Source: Dillenia suffruticosa | Lineage: Eukaryota > Streptophyta > Magnoliopsida > Dilleniales > Dilleniaceae | Direction of reading: 5' to 3' | Assembly (NCBI GenBank): GCA_033439265.1 | Contig: JAVTVX010000005.1 | Coordinates: forward strand, 1,250,001 to 1,314,000 | DNA length: 64,000 nt | Part shown: positions 24,342 through 35,626 of the stretch, piece after piece | Position numbering within the stretch: position 1 is the first letter of the stretch | How the letters are laid out: every line of letters starts with the position of its first letter | Program-made: the position numbers and the translations under genes | The notes under the pieces: generated by a model | Database searches by the model: none | The model's input: only the letters and a program-made list of their open reading frames with translations | What the model was told of the DNA's origin: nothing

Positions 24342-27300
24342 CATGAGAAACAGAAGGGAAGGGGCAAAATGCTCCTCATATGCATCCTATTGTCATTCGT
24401 ACATGCACCCAACAATTTGTTGATAACTAGGCATTTTATCCAAAAGAGAGAAAATCTCCAACTTCTGTCTAGAACAATGGAAAGACAAAGACATAGAAAA
24501 GAAAAGGAATAGATGAAAGAAAGTGTAGTTAGATAATAACAACATTGAAGATATACAAAAAGGTTTTTTTTTCCCATAAATGTTTTGAATGTTTCTCAAC
24601 AACACTTGTTAACAGTGATCCAAAAAACTGCAGCCAGTTCTTCAAAAGGGAAAATGGTAGAATGTTCAAAATGAGACGCACCTTGTCGATGATACTTTCT
24701 ATTACATCATCTGAAAGATTCATGCCAGATTCAGCAAGTGTAGCGACTACCATTTGCTTCACCTGTATAGGAATAGGCTCAGCAAAGCAAGACGATTGAA
24801 AATGATTGAATTAAAGCAAAGGATACAGATATTAAAAATCACAGAGAATGTTATCTAAACAACACAAGAACTTAAATCAAGGATTTATTGAGGCCTTAGG
24901 GGTGGTGTCCATAATTTACTGATATAAATACAATCAAGAAGAGAACTATTAATGCAGCAGAATGATGACTCACAAGTAAAATGGATATGTGAAATTCCAA
25001 CAATTGAGATATTTTGTGAGGTTTACAGGACCAAGACATTTTAACTATGGGGTTGTTCAACATTGCTTACAGTTACATCTATGTGAGAGGAGTAAACAAG
25101 AAAACAGTTCTTCGTAATTGTGATTAGTGAGCCATCACCACCACAAGCAACCAGTTGTAGGATGGGACCTGTACTGTCTAAATTTTCATTAACAATGCTC
25201 TGATGCATTCAAGAAAAAATTGGTCAAATAAATTGTTAAAATGATCTAAACTAAAGCAAGTAAATAATTTACGGCAACTACAAATAGGCCCCTGCAGTTT
25301 ACGCCTTTGGCAACTAATCCCTGTGATTTATTGTTTGACAGACTGCCCCTTATGCTACACCACATTAGCAATATATCTCCCACAGTCATCCACCACATAA
25401 AAGATAATAACTAGTCACCTAAAAAATATTCCTCATACCAAATTCTTCTGACCAAGGATTTGCTTACCGTCCTTTTCAAAATCAATTAAACACAATATAC
25501 AAGTCAAATTTCTCTTGAGTAAAAAGTTCAAGCAAACACGTCCAACATCAAAACAATCAGAATGATGAGGTAAAATCTAACATCTGGTGAGAAATTTTAA
25601 AGGAATTGCTTCCGCACTAATGACCCATGTGTTACCAAAGAAGGCTCCGTTCATATTTGGATGACTGACCTCAATGAAAGAGATGATGGAAGATATTACT
25701 TTGAACTTTGATATACAACAGCACCTGACAAATAATAAGGCTGAGAACACTGCAAGGGTTTCGCCATAATCCTTGGGAAGCCAGAGCTGGATGGTCTCGG
25801 GCTTCTGCTCAATGATGAATTGGTTGTAATTCCTGATGAATCGAGGATAGACTTGATTGTTTTCTTAGATGGAATCAAGGAAGAACATCCATTGGACATC
25901 AAATCCATACAGGTAAAGGCAATAGTCCACATCTAGGCAATAGTCCACATACAGGTAAAGGCAATAGAATTTTAAATAGCAATCAGCTGAATTTAAATTC
26001 AGCCAACTGAACTAGATGAAATGAAAGTTCAGCCGACCGATCTTAAAAGTCAACTCCAACCTAGTTCAATGGAAGCCAAAGTCAACCAACTGAATTTTGA
26101 ACTCCTCAAGCTGATTTTCAAGATTCTCACATACTCGGCCGGCTGAATTTTGAACTCTTAAAGCAGAATTTTGAACTCCTCAAGACTCCTCAAGCTGAAT
26201 TTTGAACTTCTCAAGCTGATTTTCAAAAGGGTAAATAAATCCTTTCTTGATTTACAGTTGGATTCTTGATTTGGATTCTTGATTTAAATTCTAAAACGGT
26301 AAATGTGTGAAGTTGTATTATCATAAATCCTTTCTTTCCAAATCTCTCCAACTCTCAAACAAAAGAAACATGTTTCTTTTCCTTTCTTTCATTAAACTCC
26401 CAACAAAATATGTATCTCTTCTTTTTTTTTTTCTTTTCTTTTCTCAAGTTGCCTTTCTTTTCTTTTCTCTTCCTTCCTAAACTTCCAAACGGGCCCTAAA
26501 GAGAAGAGAAGAAGAAGAAGAAATCATGTGTCACCCTTAGATCGGGCTCGAACCTAGTTAAATTTCCTTTTCCCCGCTTTAGGCCAGGCCTCACCCATGC
26601 TCATGTACAGATACACCACATTAATGCTTAATATGGACTGCATTATATTAAATGCACAATTTTTCTTATTAAAGTTAAGATAACAGCTTTTACCTCCTGC
26701 CTCTCAATAAATCCTTGCTGCTTGAGATCGTACAGTTGAAAAGAAACTGCAATAGATAAAAAAAGGGGGATGGATTAGTGGCCCCATCAATATGCACGGA
26801 GTCCAACAAACTACAATTCATAGAGATGCATGTCATAAGTATAGACACATAATCAAATGAATACCAATATGAGATTTCCTAAAAGGCCTTAGATACCAAA
26901 GTTCGGATTAGACACTCGTTCTGCACCAAGGTGATATTTATAAGGAACCCAATGGACTCTTGCCAATCAGCTAAAAGAAACTTGTAAAAACATATAAGTT
27001 TCCCTAACTTCGGCTCAAGGAAGTGATTAAATTGAATAGATGAAGTGTAATCTAGGCTTTAGCTTCAAAGGAAAAAAAAAGGACCTCGTGGTCCAATATC
27101 TCCTTTCTCAACTCAAGACTTCAACATGCAAAACTAGATCTAATGGTTAGAACAACCTACACTCAATCTTAGCATCAATAGGGGCATTTGGATGAAAGAC
27201 GGAGAGAGCACGGGCAAATTCTTCAAAACCAAGTACTCCATTATGCTTTGTGTCAAACAAGTCAAACACCTGCAATGTAAAAAGAAGCAGGAAAAAAACA

Positions 27301-29266
27301 GCAAGTCAAAGCATTTTACAAGGTGGATGAGGAACAAACCCAATGTAATCCCTTCCCAATGTAAACATGTCAAATAGATCTCTGTACCCGATGTTTACCT
27401 GGAATGTGGTAAGTTTAGGTTCACGATATGGGTAAGAGATCGTGGAACACTCCTATACCCAATATGCGAGATGTTAGCAGTAGACTTAGCTGATGAGCTA
27501 GTTGAGGTTGTAGAATGCACAACATGCTAATTGGGATTACTTTTGTGTTCAAAATATGCAATTTATATTTTCATCTATGAGAAAGAAACAAATACATTAT
27601 TGAAAATATATGAAGTTAATGGAAGTTCATTCAAAAGAAATTGAGACAAAATAATCTCAATTTCCTGATAAAATTAAGATCAGGTAGAGTAGAAAGCTCT
27701 AAATTCGATAATAATGTTATTGTTTCTGCCGCATGTAAAAGCATATCAGCGAATTATATTTCTTACACAGTTCATTTCTTTAATCCTTTTCATTTTCTAC
27801 TTTCCCTGTAAGCTAAAGTAACTGCAAGATCTAAAGTTAGTCACATTCATTGGCTGTGGACTTTCTAAAACTACTGAAAATCTCGTTCAACAATTAAAAA
27901 ACCATGACATCAATTGATGGAATATTTGGTCACTAAAGTTAATAGACGAGCAACAACAAGCAGTTCTCAAGAATGGAAGTTACCCTATCAGCAAACAAGC
28001 TCTCTTTTTTGTTTGTCTTAAATAACGCCAACTGAAACTCTTCCTGCAATAAGATAAAAGAACCATAAGATCTACATCAAAAGCGTGGAGTAGTACAGCA
28101 TTCATATCGAAATAAGGAACACAACTTTTTAAGCAGCAGATATGCAAAGTAGCAATCTTAGAAGGACATGCACAAATTACAGTGCAAAGAAAATAGAGAA
28201 AACCAAACAAGGCAGAGTGAAGTGTGGGAACCTTGTTTATTAGCCCATCATCAATCACTGCGCTGCTTATCTTCTTAAATAACTCATATAATGCCTCTAT
28301 TTCACTCACACTAACTGCAATAATGAACCAAAAAAGTAGTATTGATAGGATGCAGAATTATTAAAAGCTGAAAAACTAGAGAAAGCAAAAATATGATTTC
28401 AAAAGTGTTGAGTAATGCCCACGTGGGGCTATTTAAATTTCAAAACAAAGGGGTAATGGGTAGTTACCCATTACCCCACTCTCCCCTAATTTCACTCTCC
28501 AAATAACTCCTACGGGAGTTATGATTCAAAAAAAAAAAAAGAAAAAGAAAAACATGTTTAGTTTTTTTATGAAAGAGAACATCAAGTGAGATTATTTTTT
28601 CGATTGAGAGGGATTAATTCCGATCAACGCACGAATCACCGGGTTAAGGGTTAGAACGTTGTGGTATTGTGTTAATAGTTCGTCTTACGTAACTATCATC
28701 CCGACTGCGAGTTGCTCCATTTCAAAGTTTGCAGTTTCCGAAATTATTTGAATCACCGATTAAGGTATACCGTAAACTTGATCTTTTATGATTCTGAAAA
28801 ATGTTAATTATTGCTTCCGTTGCGTGATTGAGTCACCATAATCTAACAAAAAGATACCGTACTGATCTCCTTTAACACAACGTGTACTGAATTGCAGGCA
28901 AAAACTAACCTAGACTAACATATTCAGAAATGCTAATAAAGGAAAAACCAGCTAAACCGCCACAGTGAATTATAGATGCAATCATGGAACCTTTAACCCA
29001 GAAAACAAAGGCAATAAAGCAAGCATATTGCCAATAAAGTGATATAATCTGCAGGGATAAGAATTTAATCCTGAGAGCATTTCACATCAAGATACAGACA
29101 GACACCATGAGCATGAGGAATATAAGTTTGCAGGATTCATACAGACAGTTTCCCTTGCAAGAATTTCAGGATCCTGTAGGCCTCTTCGTTGTTTATACAA
29201 ATCAATATCACAACACCGAAGTATGGAAGCAAATAAATGCTGTAATCCTGCTAAGCACTGCAACAT
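21870..29266 (-). CDS. Calcineurin B-like calcium sensor, CBL2/CBL3 type
   Basis: EF-hand calcium sensor that recruits CIPK protein kinases; the CBL2/3 type acts at the vacuolar membrane. Minus-strand exons are 29143-29266, 28232-28314, 27984-28043, 27161-27269, 26694-26746, 24682-24762, 23780-23892 and 21870-21927, all phase-consistent, giving 226 residues, the usual CBL2/3 length. Four EF-hand regions are visible: the degenerate first loop around [15 protein letters not shown], then [26 protein letters not shown] and [13 protein letters not shown]. The C-terminus has the FPSF motif (serine 216) phosphorylated by CIPKs in this family. There is no N-myristoylation glycine; cysteines 4, 18 and 19 fit the S-acylated tonoplast-targeting N-terminus. 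A CT-rich leader and a probable 5' UTR intron (acceptor near 29,298) lie upstream. CBL6/7 cannot be fully excluded, but body sequence is closest to CBL2/3. Confidence 0.94.
24271..24340. repeat. (TG)n microsatellite in CBL intron 6
   Basis: About 35 TG units in the intron between the exon at 24682-24762 and the one at 23780-23892. Long enough to be highly length-variable. Confidence 0.97.
25700..25935 (+). other. Unidentified coding-like fragment inside a CBL intron
   Basis: On the plus strand, antisense to CBL, the sequence reads open for about 60 codons and includes [20 protein letters not shown] followed by an acidic [19 protein letters not shown] segment, then CAGGTAAAG, which looks like an exon-intron donor. 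The composition is that of protein-coding DNA rather than intron. I do not recognise the family. It may be a captured gene fragment carried by a transposon into the 1.9-kb intron 24763-26693. The flanking sequence 26,080-26,225 holds imperfect tandem copies of a GAACTCCTCAAGCTGA-like unit. Confidence 0.35.
28418..28522. repeat. Cluster of perfect palindromes in CBL intron 1
   Basis: Three inverted repeats within 105 bp: CCCACGTGGG (28418-28427), a 13-bp-arm hairpin with 2-base loop (arms 28450-28462 and 28465-28477, GGGGTAATGGGTA and its complement), and an 8-bp-arm hairpin (28503-28510 and 28515-28522, ATAACTCC and its complement). This may be a small fold-back element; no target duplication was identified. 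Confidence 0.6.
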
Positions 29267-30089
29267 GATATTTTCCGCAGTTCAAAACATCCCATACCTG
29301 TTGCAAAAGAAAAAAGAAATCAGAATTTTAGGCCATTCCATGCATACAAGAAGCATCCAAAGGGGACAATAACAGCACAAATATTGAACTTTTTCACTGC
29401 CTCTACCATCTCAAGCCATACCCAAAAATGAGGATTGGCTTATTTGCAGTGTAACAAACATGAAAATGAGCACTTTTCAATCAATCATAATAATCGTGTC
29501 TATAGTCTCAAAAATTACAGCAAAAGTTGGGGAACAAAAGAAAATTTTATGTATCACTTTACAAGACATGGATTTGGATCTCAAATTTCTTCATAAGTAC
29601 ATAGTAAACAGAAAGCACATTTTCCTTTCCTCCCATATGAAGGTCGTTAGGTTTGAAATGCCTATCAAACCTATAAAACATTAGAAGACAGAAATGCTGC
29701 TTCAAGAAAGAATAATTTCAAACACAAAGTTTCAGATTTTAATGAATCACTCCCAAAAGTCCATTTGAGCTTATTGAGTGAGTTCCGGATCAGCTGGAAT
29801 TCCAAAATTTCAAATGGCCGACTAATGCAATAGACGCATTCTGACATACTATCAACTGTCTAAAAAGTATGGAACTAAAAATTCAAATTAAGCAGCCTGA
29901 AATTTAATTGCCCAGAAAAATGCTTCAAATGACCCATCTCCTTGAATTCTTTATTTGAATGAACAAAGTTTTAGATTTTGTAAAATCCCATAGAACTCTA
30001 GATACTGAGATCTGATCACCATATTTCAGAGCTGTATAACTGGTGAAAATCATAACCCAAAAACCAAAAGTAACCGATGTGGTATGCTT

Positions 30090-30125
<36 letters not shown>

Positions 30126-30720
30126 CTAATTAATTATAGTGACATCAACAGAATCACACAAAATCGGAATAATCTCCAAGCCAAAATGAGTTTATCTACA
30201 TCTAATAGTATATCAAATGGTTCTTCTCTCTAAATTTCAGCAGGACCTTGATGAATTTTGCTTGAAAAAATGATGAAACTAAACTCATTTTTCATCTCTG
30301 CCCCTATTTAATACTGACCAGAAGAAAATTAACTCAATTGAATGAGCAATAAAATTGATTAGAAAAAAGAGAAGTTGAGCAGGAAGAATAGTCGAAGCAA
30401 TCAATCCCTAGCATCTCCAACCGACAGTAATAAGCAGAAATCAGACTCGAAAACACGGAGATCGGGTTCCACTAAAAAACACGGAGTATTAAAGAGCAGA
30501 AAAGATCTGGGTGACAGAGAGAGACATCAAATTACCACTAAAGAAAGCATGGAGAAGATGAAAGAAAAGATGAACCGCCCTGCAACATCTTGCTCATATT
30601 ATTGGTTCTTTTTCTTCTTCTTCTCTCTCTCTCTGTCTCTCTCTGTCTCTCTCGTCTACTGGATATGCACAATGAGTTGTACTGAGATGGGGAGAGGGGG
30701 AGGCCACAGGTGATTCTACT
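29267..30720 (-). other. CBL 5' leader and upstream region
   Basis: Contains the probable CBL 5' untranslated exons on the minus strand. An acceptor-like TTGCAACAG near 29,298 precedes the short leader. A CT tract at 30,091-30,121 and CT-rich DNA near 30,605-30,655 are typical of plant leaders and introns when read in either direction. An open frame on the plus strand at 30,375-30,713 is lysine-, serine- and arginine-rich, ends in the CT repeat and is not considered a gene. Confidence 0.4.
30091..30121. repeat. (CT)n microsatellite
   Basis: About 15 CT units in the CBL upstream region. Confidence 0.95.
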
Positions 30721-31033
30721 GACTGCGGGTGGGGGGAAGGCAGCTTATGATTCACGAGCAAGGAGACAAATAGTTGAGCCATATATTTAAATTTATATTT
30801 CAATTTTCACTTTATAATAATCCCTTTCCCGTTTCGTTATTTTTTGTTTAATTATCTTATTTGAAAAACCAAATAAATTTATTATCCTTAAAATAAGAAA
30901 ACAGGGGGGATCCGGTCAATGAGCCGCATCATGTTTTTCTTTGCTTCATACAGTGTGCCATGCCATTAATGTCTCGTTGACCCCTCTTGTTTGGGGATGT
31001 GATTTGTGACTCGCGACAGTGTGAGTGTGTGGG

Positions 31034-31035
<2 letters not shown>

Positions 31036-31079
<44 letters not shown>
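31036..31079. repeat. (GA)n microsatellite
   Basis: About 22 GA units, immediately after a run of G. Confidence 0.95.
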
Positions 31080-31083
<4 letters not shown>

Positions 31084-31686
31084 GCAATTTAACTTATTTT
31101 TATTTCATATTATATAAAATAAAAAAATTAAATTTATCTATAAAAAATTGGCATTATACCAATAATTGATTATATCAGAAACTCATTCCGGTCACGATTG
31201 AGCCTCCTTTCTTCGGCAAACCAACACGCTATCTCAATTATTGAAATAATTTATTATTCAATGCTGGGTGGGGTTTATTTTCTCATTAAGATCCAAATAA
31301 TAATCATAGTGGTGACAAGATAACTTCCAGAAAATATTTTTATTATGGTTTTTTAATTATTGCAAAAATAAAGCATAAATTTTCAAAAAAAAAAATTAGA
31401 AATTCATTAATCACATTTTCGGTCATTTATTGCTAGCACATATATTTTATAAAGAATTAAAAAACAATAAGATATAATATTTAAACAAGAGAACATATCT
31501 CTCGCAAAAAACATTTTTCATAATAAAATTTTCCAAACATATGCAAAATCCACCATTGTTTTATAGATCTGAAATTACACAATTAATAATAATTCTTCTC
31601 TATATAAATATTAAATAAATAAAAATTACTATTAAAACCTTAGCTTCCTTCTTCTAAGAGAAATGAGGAAACAGAAAAATAAATAA

Positions 31687-31691
<5 letters not shown>

Positions 31692-31727
<36 letters not shown>
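31692..31727. repeat. (TA)n microsatellite
   Basis: About 17-18 TA units following an AAAT tetramer repeat. Confidence 0.95.
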
Positions 31728-31730
<3 letters not shown>

Positions 31731-32120
31731 AAAGTCAATTTCAACGTGGTGTGGTCCTTTACCGTTTTCGAATAATACTTTGCGTAGCTTTTAATTAAGG
31801 GGAAAGTAATAAAATAGTACTGACAAAAATACAAACCATAGTGTCAATTAATGATGCATGCGTATATTTCAAGACGTGGCCCTCGCTGGTTGTCCTGTTG
31901 TCCGCCGTTACCTTCCACTAAAATTTTGAATTTAAATACCATCCGCAACACAGATAGAAAAAAGATAAAATTTATCCCTTCAAATCAAAATACTTTAATA
32001 TAATTATCAGATATCGTAATTTATTAAAAAATTACATGTACAATTAATTTACATAATATCAAAATGATTCATTTTTTAGAATTTTTTATTCGCATTTAAA
32101 TTTGTAGATATCAATTAATT

Positions 32121-32545
32121 TAGTACTTGTTTGATATGACTTTTTATTTAGATTTTCTTCTCAGAAACAAAAATTAATATTTTTTAAAATTAAATTAAAA
32201 GTTATTTAATATTTTTACTTTTAAAAATAAATTGATTTCATAACTTAAAATTTAAAAATTAAAAGTTAAAAGTTAAAGAGAAAGAGATGACGTAAAGATA
32301 AATAAATTTATAATACGGATATATTTGAAATTTTATATTTTTTAAGTGAAGATATAAATAAAATAAAAGAAAACAGATTTCTTAAAAAGTTGACAAGAGA
32401 AGTAAAAGCATCTCACAGGAGCTTTTACTTTTTTTTTTCTTCATTAAAAAAAATTCTTTTTTTATTGAAGAGTTTCTAAAAAAAATTATTTAACAGGGGT
32501 TCTCTAAGAGAAGCTGAAAAAAATCCCCACCAAACAGGCACTTAG
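32121..32545. mobile_element. hAT-like MITE candidate
   Basis: The left end reads TAGTACTTGTTTGATATGAC and the right end, reverse complemented, CTAAGTGCCTGTTTGGTGGG. These are imperfect terminal inverted repeats resembling the GTGCCTGTTTGG ends common in small plant hAT-type elements. Similarity extends inward (TTCTTCTCAGAAAC against CTTCTCTTAGAGAAC). The interior is AT-rich and non-coding. A clear 8-bp target duplication is not evident, so boundaries are approximate. Confidence 0.4.
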
Positions 32546-33914
32546 TTAATAAAACCTTTAATGATAGAATAAAAAAATTCTTATTTTATTTTTATTTATA
32601 ATAATTTATAATAATATTATTTTTATTTAATTTTAGAATTAAAGTAGTTTATTCATAATTAATATGAGTGGCTTCGATATATCTGAAGGCAAATATCGTT
32701 GAAATTATTAAACGGCAAATACAATGAATTTATTTGTTTAATTAAAATATAAATACAAAATTTTATAAATAAAATTAATTTAAAAATAAAATAAATTAAA
32801 ATTATATTAATTATATCGAGATTGTTGGGTGATCATTCATGGCCGGGGAGTTGCAGAACGTGGAACATGGATTACTTGCCGCGTGCACGATTCCCCCCAA
32901 ACTCAAAAGAACGTAACTACCGACACAAATAATTCCCAACCCCCAAAACTTCCTCTTCTCTGATTTCTACTTCCTCCTCTTCCACGACAAAATTCGGAAT
33001 AGAGATAATTGGGATAAGGATATATTCTTTTGTAAGAGACTGTAACTTTCGAATACGAGATTTTTAAAGGTAAAAAATGGTGTCGATTGATTTATAACTT
33101 ATTAATCTTATAATATATAAATATTATAATTAATAATGATTCATAAAATGAAATTACTAAAAGTAAAATATCCGCACAACAAAATTAAATTTTACATTAT
33201 ATTAGATTATTTTTTTTGTATATCAATTGACGTTCAGAATTATATTCTAATTAACTCAATTCGAATATTGTCGGATTCAATTTATAAAAAAATTATTCGA
33301 TAAAATTTTTTCTATTTTTAAATTTTAAATCTGAAACTTTAAAAGATTTAATATTTTTTTTTATTAAGTTTACTCTCCGTTGTTATTATATTGGATTGCT
33401 AATAAAAAATAAAGATGTAAATTCTAGTAATATATCTAGACATTTAATATTTTCTTTCCGTAAACATTTTCTCATAACTTCTTTTTTTATTGGTATTCTT
33501 GGACATAATTGTCCCACATTGTTTTGCTTCCTTTGGTAGAGTCCGGAATATAAGATTGAAAATGTTGACTTTTAAGGTTAGATCAAGGCTATTTCTTAAA
33601 TATGACTGTGGTGACAACTTGCTGAATAAAAATTAATTCTTAAATTAAATATTTTCTGACAGACGAAATTTTTTATAATAATATTTAAGGAGAGTAATAA
33701 CGTTAATCGTACCCTAGCGCCCCAATTTCAAAGGAAGAAAAAGGTTCCACATGATGGTAGAGCCAACGAAGCATGGGGATCGCAAGAAGCCCGCATCATG
33801 GCGTGCATGGCAGTTGTTCCCAAACTTTATTATGAATTATGTTACGTCACATTCACGAGAAAGAGGATGAAGAAGAAAAATAATAGAAATTAATTAATTG
33901 AGAGATGGAGATTG

Positions 33915-33918
<4 letters not shown>

Positions 33919-33965
<47 letters not shown>
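33919..33965. repeat. (GA)n microsatellite
   Basis: About 23 GA units followed by interrupted GGGAGAGA copies. Confidence 0.93.
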
Positions 33966-33973
<8 letters not shown>

Positions 33974-35142
33974 GGAGAGAGAGAGGAGAAAAAAGATAAA
34001 AGATAGAGGAAGAAGCGAAAAATGATAGTCGATTCAATAAAATAAAATATTATATTTTTTAATTAAATTTTAAATAAAAAATTTATATTAAAAAAATTAT
34101 TTTTTAAATAGAACTCTTATAAATAATCGTCGGATTAATTGAAATTTGGCTTAAAATACCCGGAAGGAGAGGGGGAGAGGGGAGATGGAAGAGAGAAAAG
34201 AATAAAATGGGTAAAACGGGCGACCGTAAATTAAAAGAAAAAATTGTAAAGAAATCAAAATTGAAAGGGGGTAAGAAATATCTTTTCGAAGGTAACCTAG
34301 CGATGAATGGGCCCCACGTTTCTAACTTTGTTCAAATCAACTCATAATTCTAAGGGCAAATCAAAAACCAGGTTGTAGGCGCAAAGACATGGTTATTTTA
34401 GACTTTATCCATAAATGTGTTTGGCATGCGGTTTGTAAAATCTTAATCTGCCTGGGAAATATCAAATTTTTAATTGACTTTTTATTTTATTTTATTTTGT
34501 GTTAATATTTTCATTAAAATATTTTTAAAGAAAAAAAAATTTTACAAGTAAAAATTAGATTTTTCTATTAAAAAAGCTATCGTTATATAAATAATTTTTT
34601 ATATTAACAAATTTAAATAATTTTAATTTTAACTTTTTCGAATGAAACTCACTTATATTCAGAAAAAATTAATTATATCTAATAACGTTACTCATCACTC
34701 GTTACTTCTTTTTAAAACTTGAAGCTATTCCTTTCTTTTTAGGGGGTCTTAGCCTATTAAGGGTGGATTATTTTTCTAAAAATTAAATTTTAAGTATCAA
34801 AATTATAAAAATATTGATATTTTTATTCGAATTAAGAAAATAATAAAATCTATTTTATGAAAATCTATTTTAAATGAAAATTGTTTAAAAGCTGTCTTAA
34901 AATAGTAAAAAAAATCATAAACTTCACGACTCTAATATCAAGACTCCTCCCCATTTCTACCTATCATATCTAGATTCTTTGCTTCCCTTTTCTCGACTCC
35001 CTCAGGCCCTCAATAGAAAGCCCTCAAACTCTCTCACTCCTCTCCCTTTACAATGGCACTCACATTCTCACTCTTTTTTTTTTCAATCATTCAAAATTTT
35101 GTTTCGATTAATTTAGACCGACTTGACTATTTGGTCTTATTT

Positions 35143-35146
<4 letters not shown>

Positions 35147-35201
<55 letters not shown>
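35147..35201. repeat. (GA)n microsatellite
   Basis: About 27 GA units located some 430 bp upstream of the WW-domain gene start. GA repeats near plant promoters can bind BBR/BPC proteins; no direct evidence here. Confidence 0.93.
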
Positions 35202-35206
<5 letters not shown>

Positions 35207-35344
35207 GAAGGTTAAGGTTTGGTACATCACTTAATATATATATTTATTTTGGTAGAAGCATCACTTAAAAGCTTTTTTTTTTTCGTTTTTTTGGTGACAG
35301 CATCACTTAAAATCTATTCAAACTAAAAATATGAAATGTGCAAT

Positions 35345-35457
35345 AGGGCCCAAACTGCTCTTGGGCTTCAAGAAAACTAATCTTGGATTTATTGGGCTCT
35401 ATACAATCCACAATTTTGGATAATCTCAAGCCCAATCCATTGTTTACTGTATAAAAG
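35345..35457 (+). promoter_or_regulatory. Promoter of WW-domain gene: site II-like motifs and TATA
   Basis: A TATAAAAG box lies at 35450-35457, about 170 bp before the start codon. Upstream within 110 bp are several TGGGCY/RGCCCA-type motifs (GGGCCCAAA near 35,347, TTGGGCTT near 35,361, TTGGGCTC near 35,393, AGCCCAATCC near 35,429). Clusters of this site II motif are bound by TCP factors and mark housekeeping promoters. Confidence 0.5.
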
Positions 35458-35626
35458 CAAGAACAAGCTCGATTTTTAGGGCATCAGTTTAAGGATTCGA
35501 CGCCATCATCTCCCTTCTCTCTCTCTCTCTCTCTAAAAAGCCCAAGCCGGTTGTACAATTTTGAGAATTCAAATCAGAACTTCAGATTTCTCGAATACGA
35601 GACCTGGGAACTTGCAAACACAATCG

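Larger units (their letters stand above)
30721..35344. other. AT-rich intergenic region before the WW-domain gene
   Basis: Nearly 5 kb without a supported gene. It contains GA repeats (31036-31079, about 33919-33965, 35147-35201), a TA repeat (31692-31727), a MITE-like element at about 32121-32545 and a copy of the dispersed repeat near 33,211-33,295. No RNA gene was recognised. Confidence 0.6.

Noticed and set aside
24263-24577. Minus frame with a poly-threonine/histidine tail
   Set aside because: Produced by the TG repeat in a CBL intron; no biological support.
26521-26580. tRNA-like GGCTCGAACC segment
   Set aside because: Resembles a T-arm by a few bases only; no anticodon or acceptor stem could be formed.
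30375-30713. Plus frame rich in serine, lysine and arginine
   Set aside because: Low-complexity, ends in a CT repeat, and sits in the leader region of the opposite-strand CBL gene.
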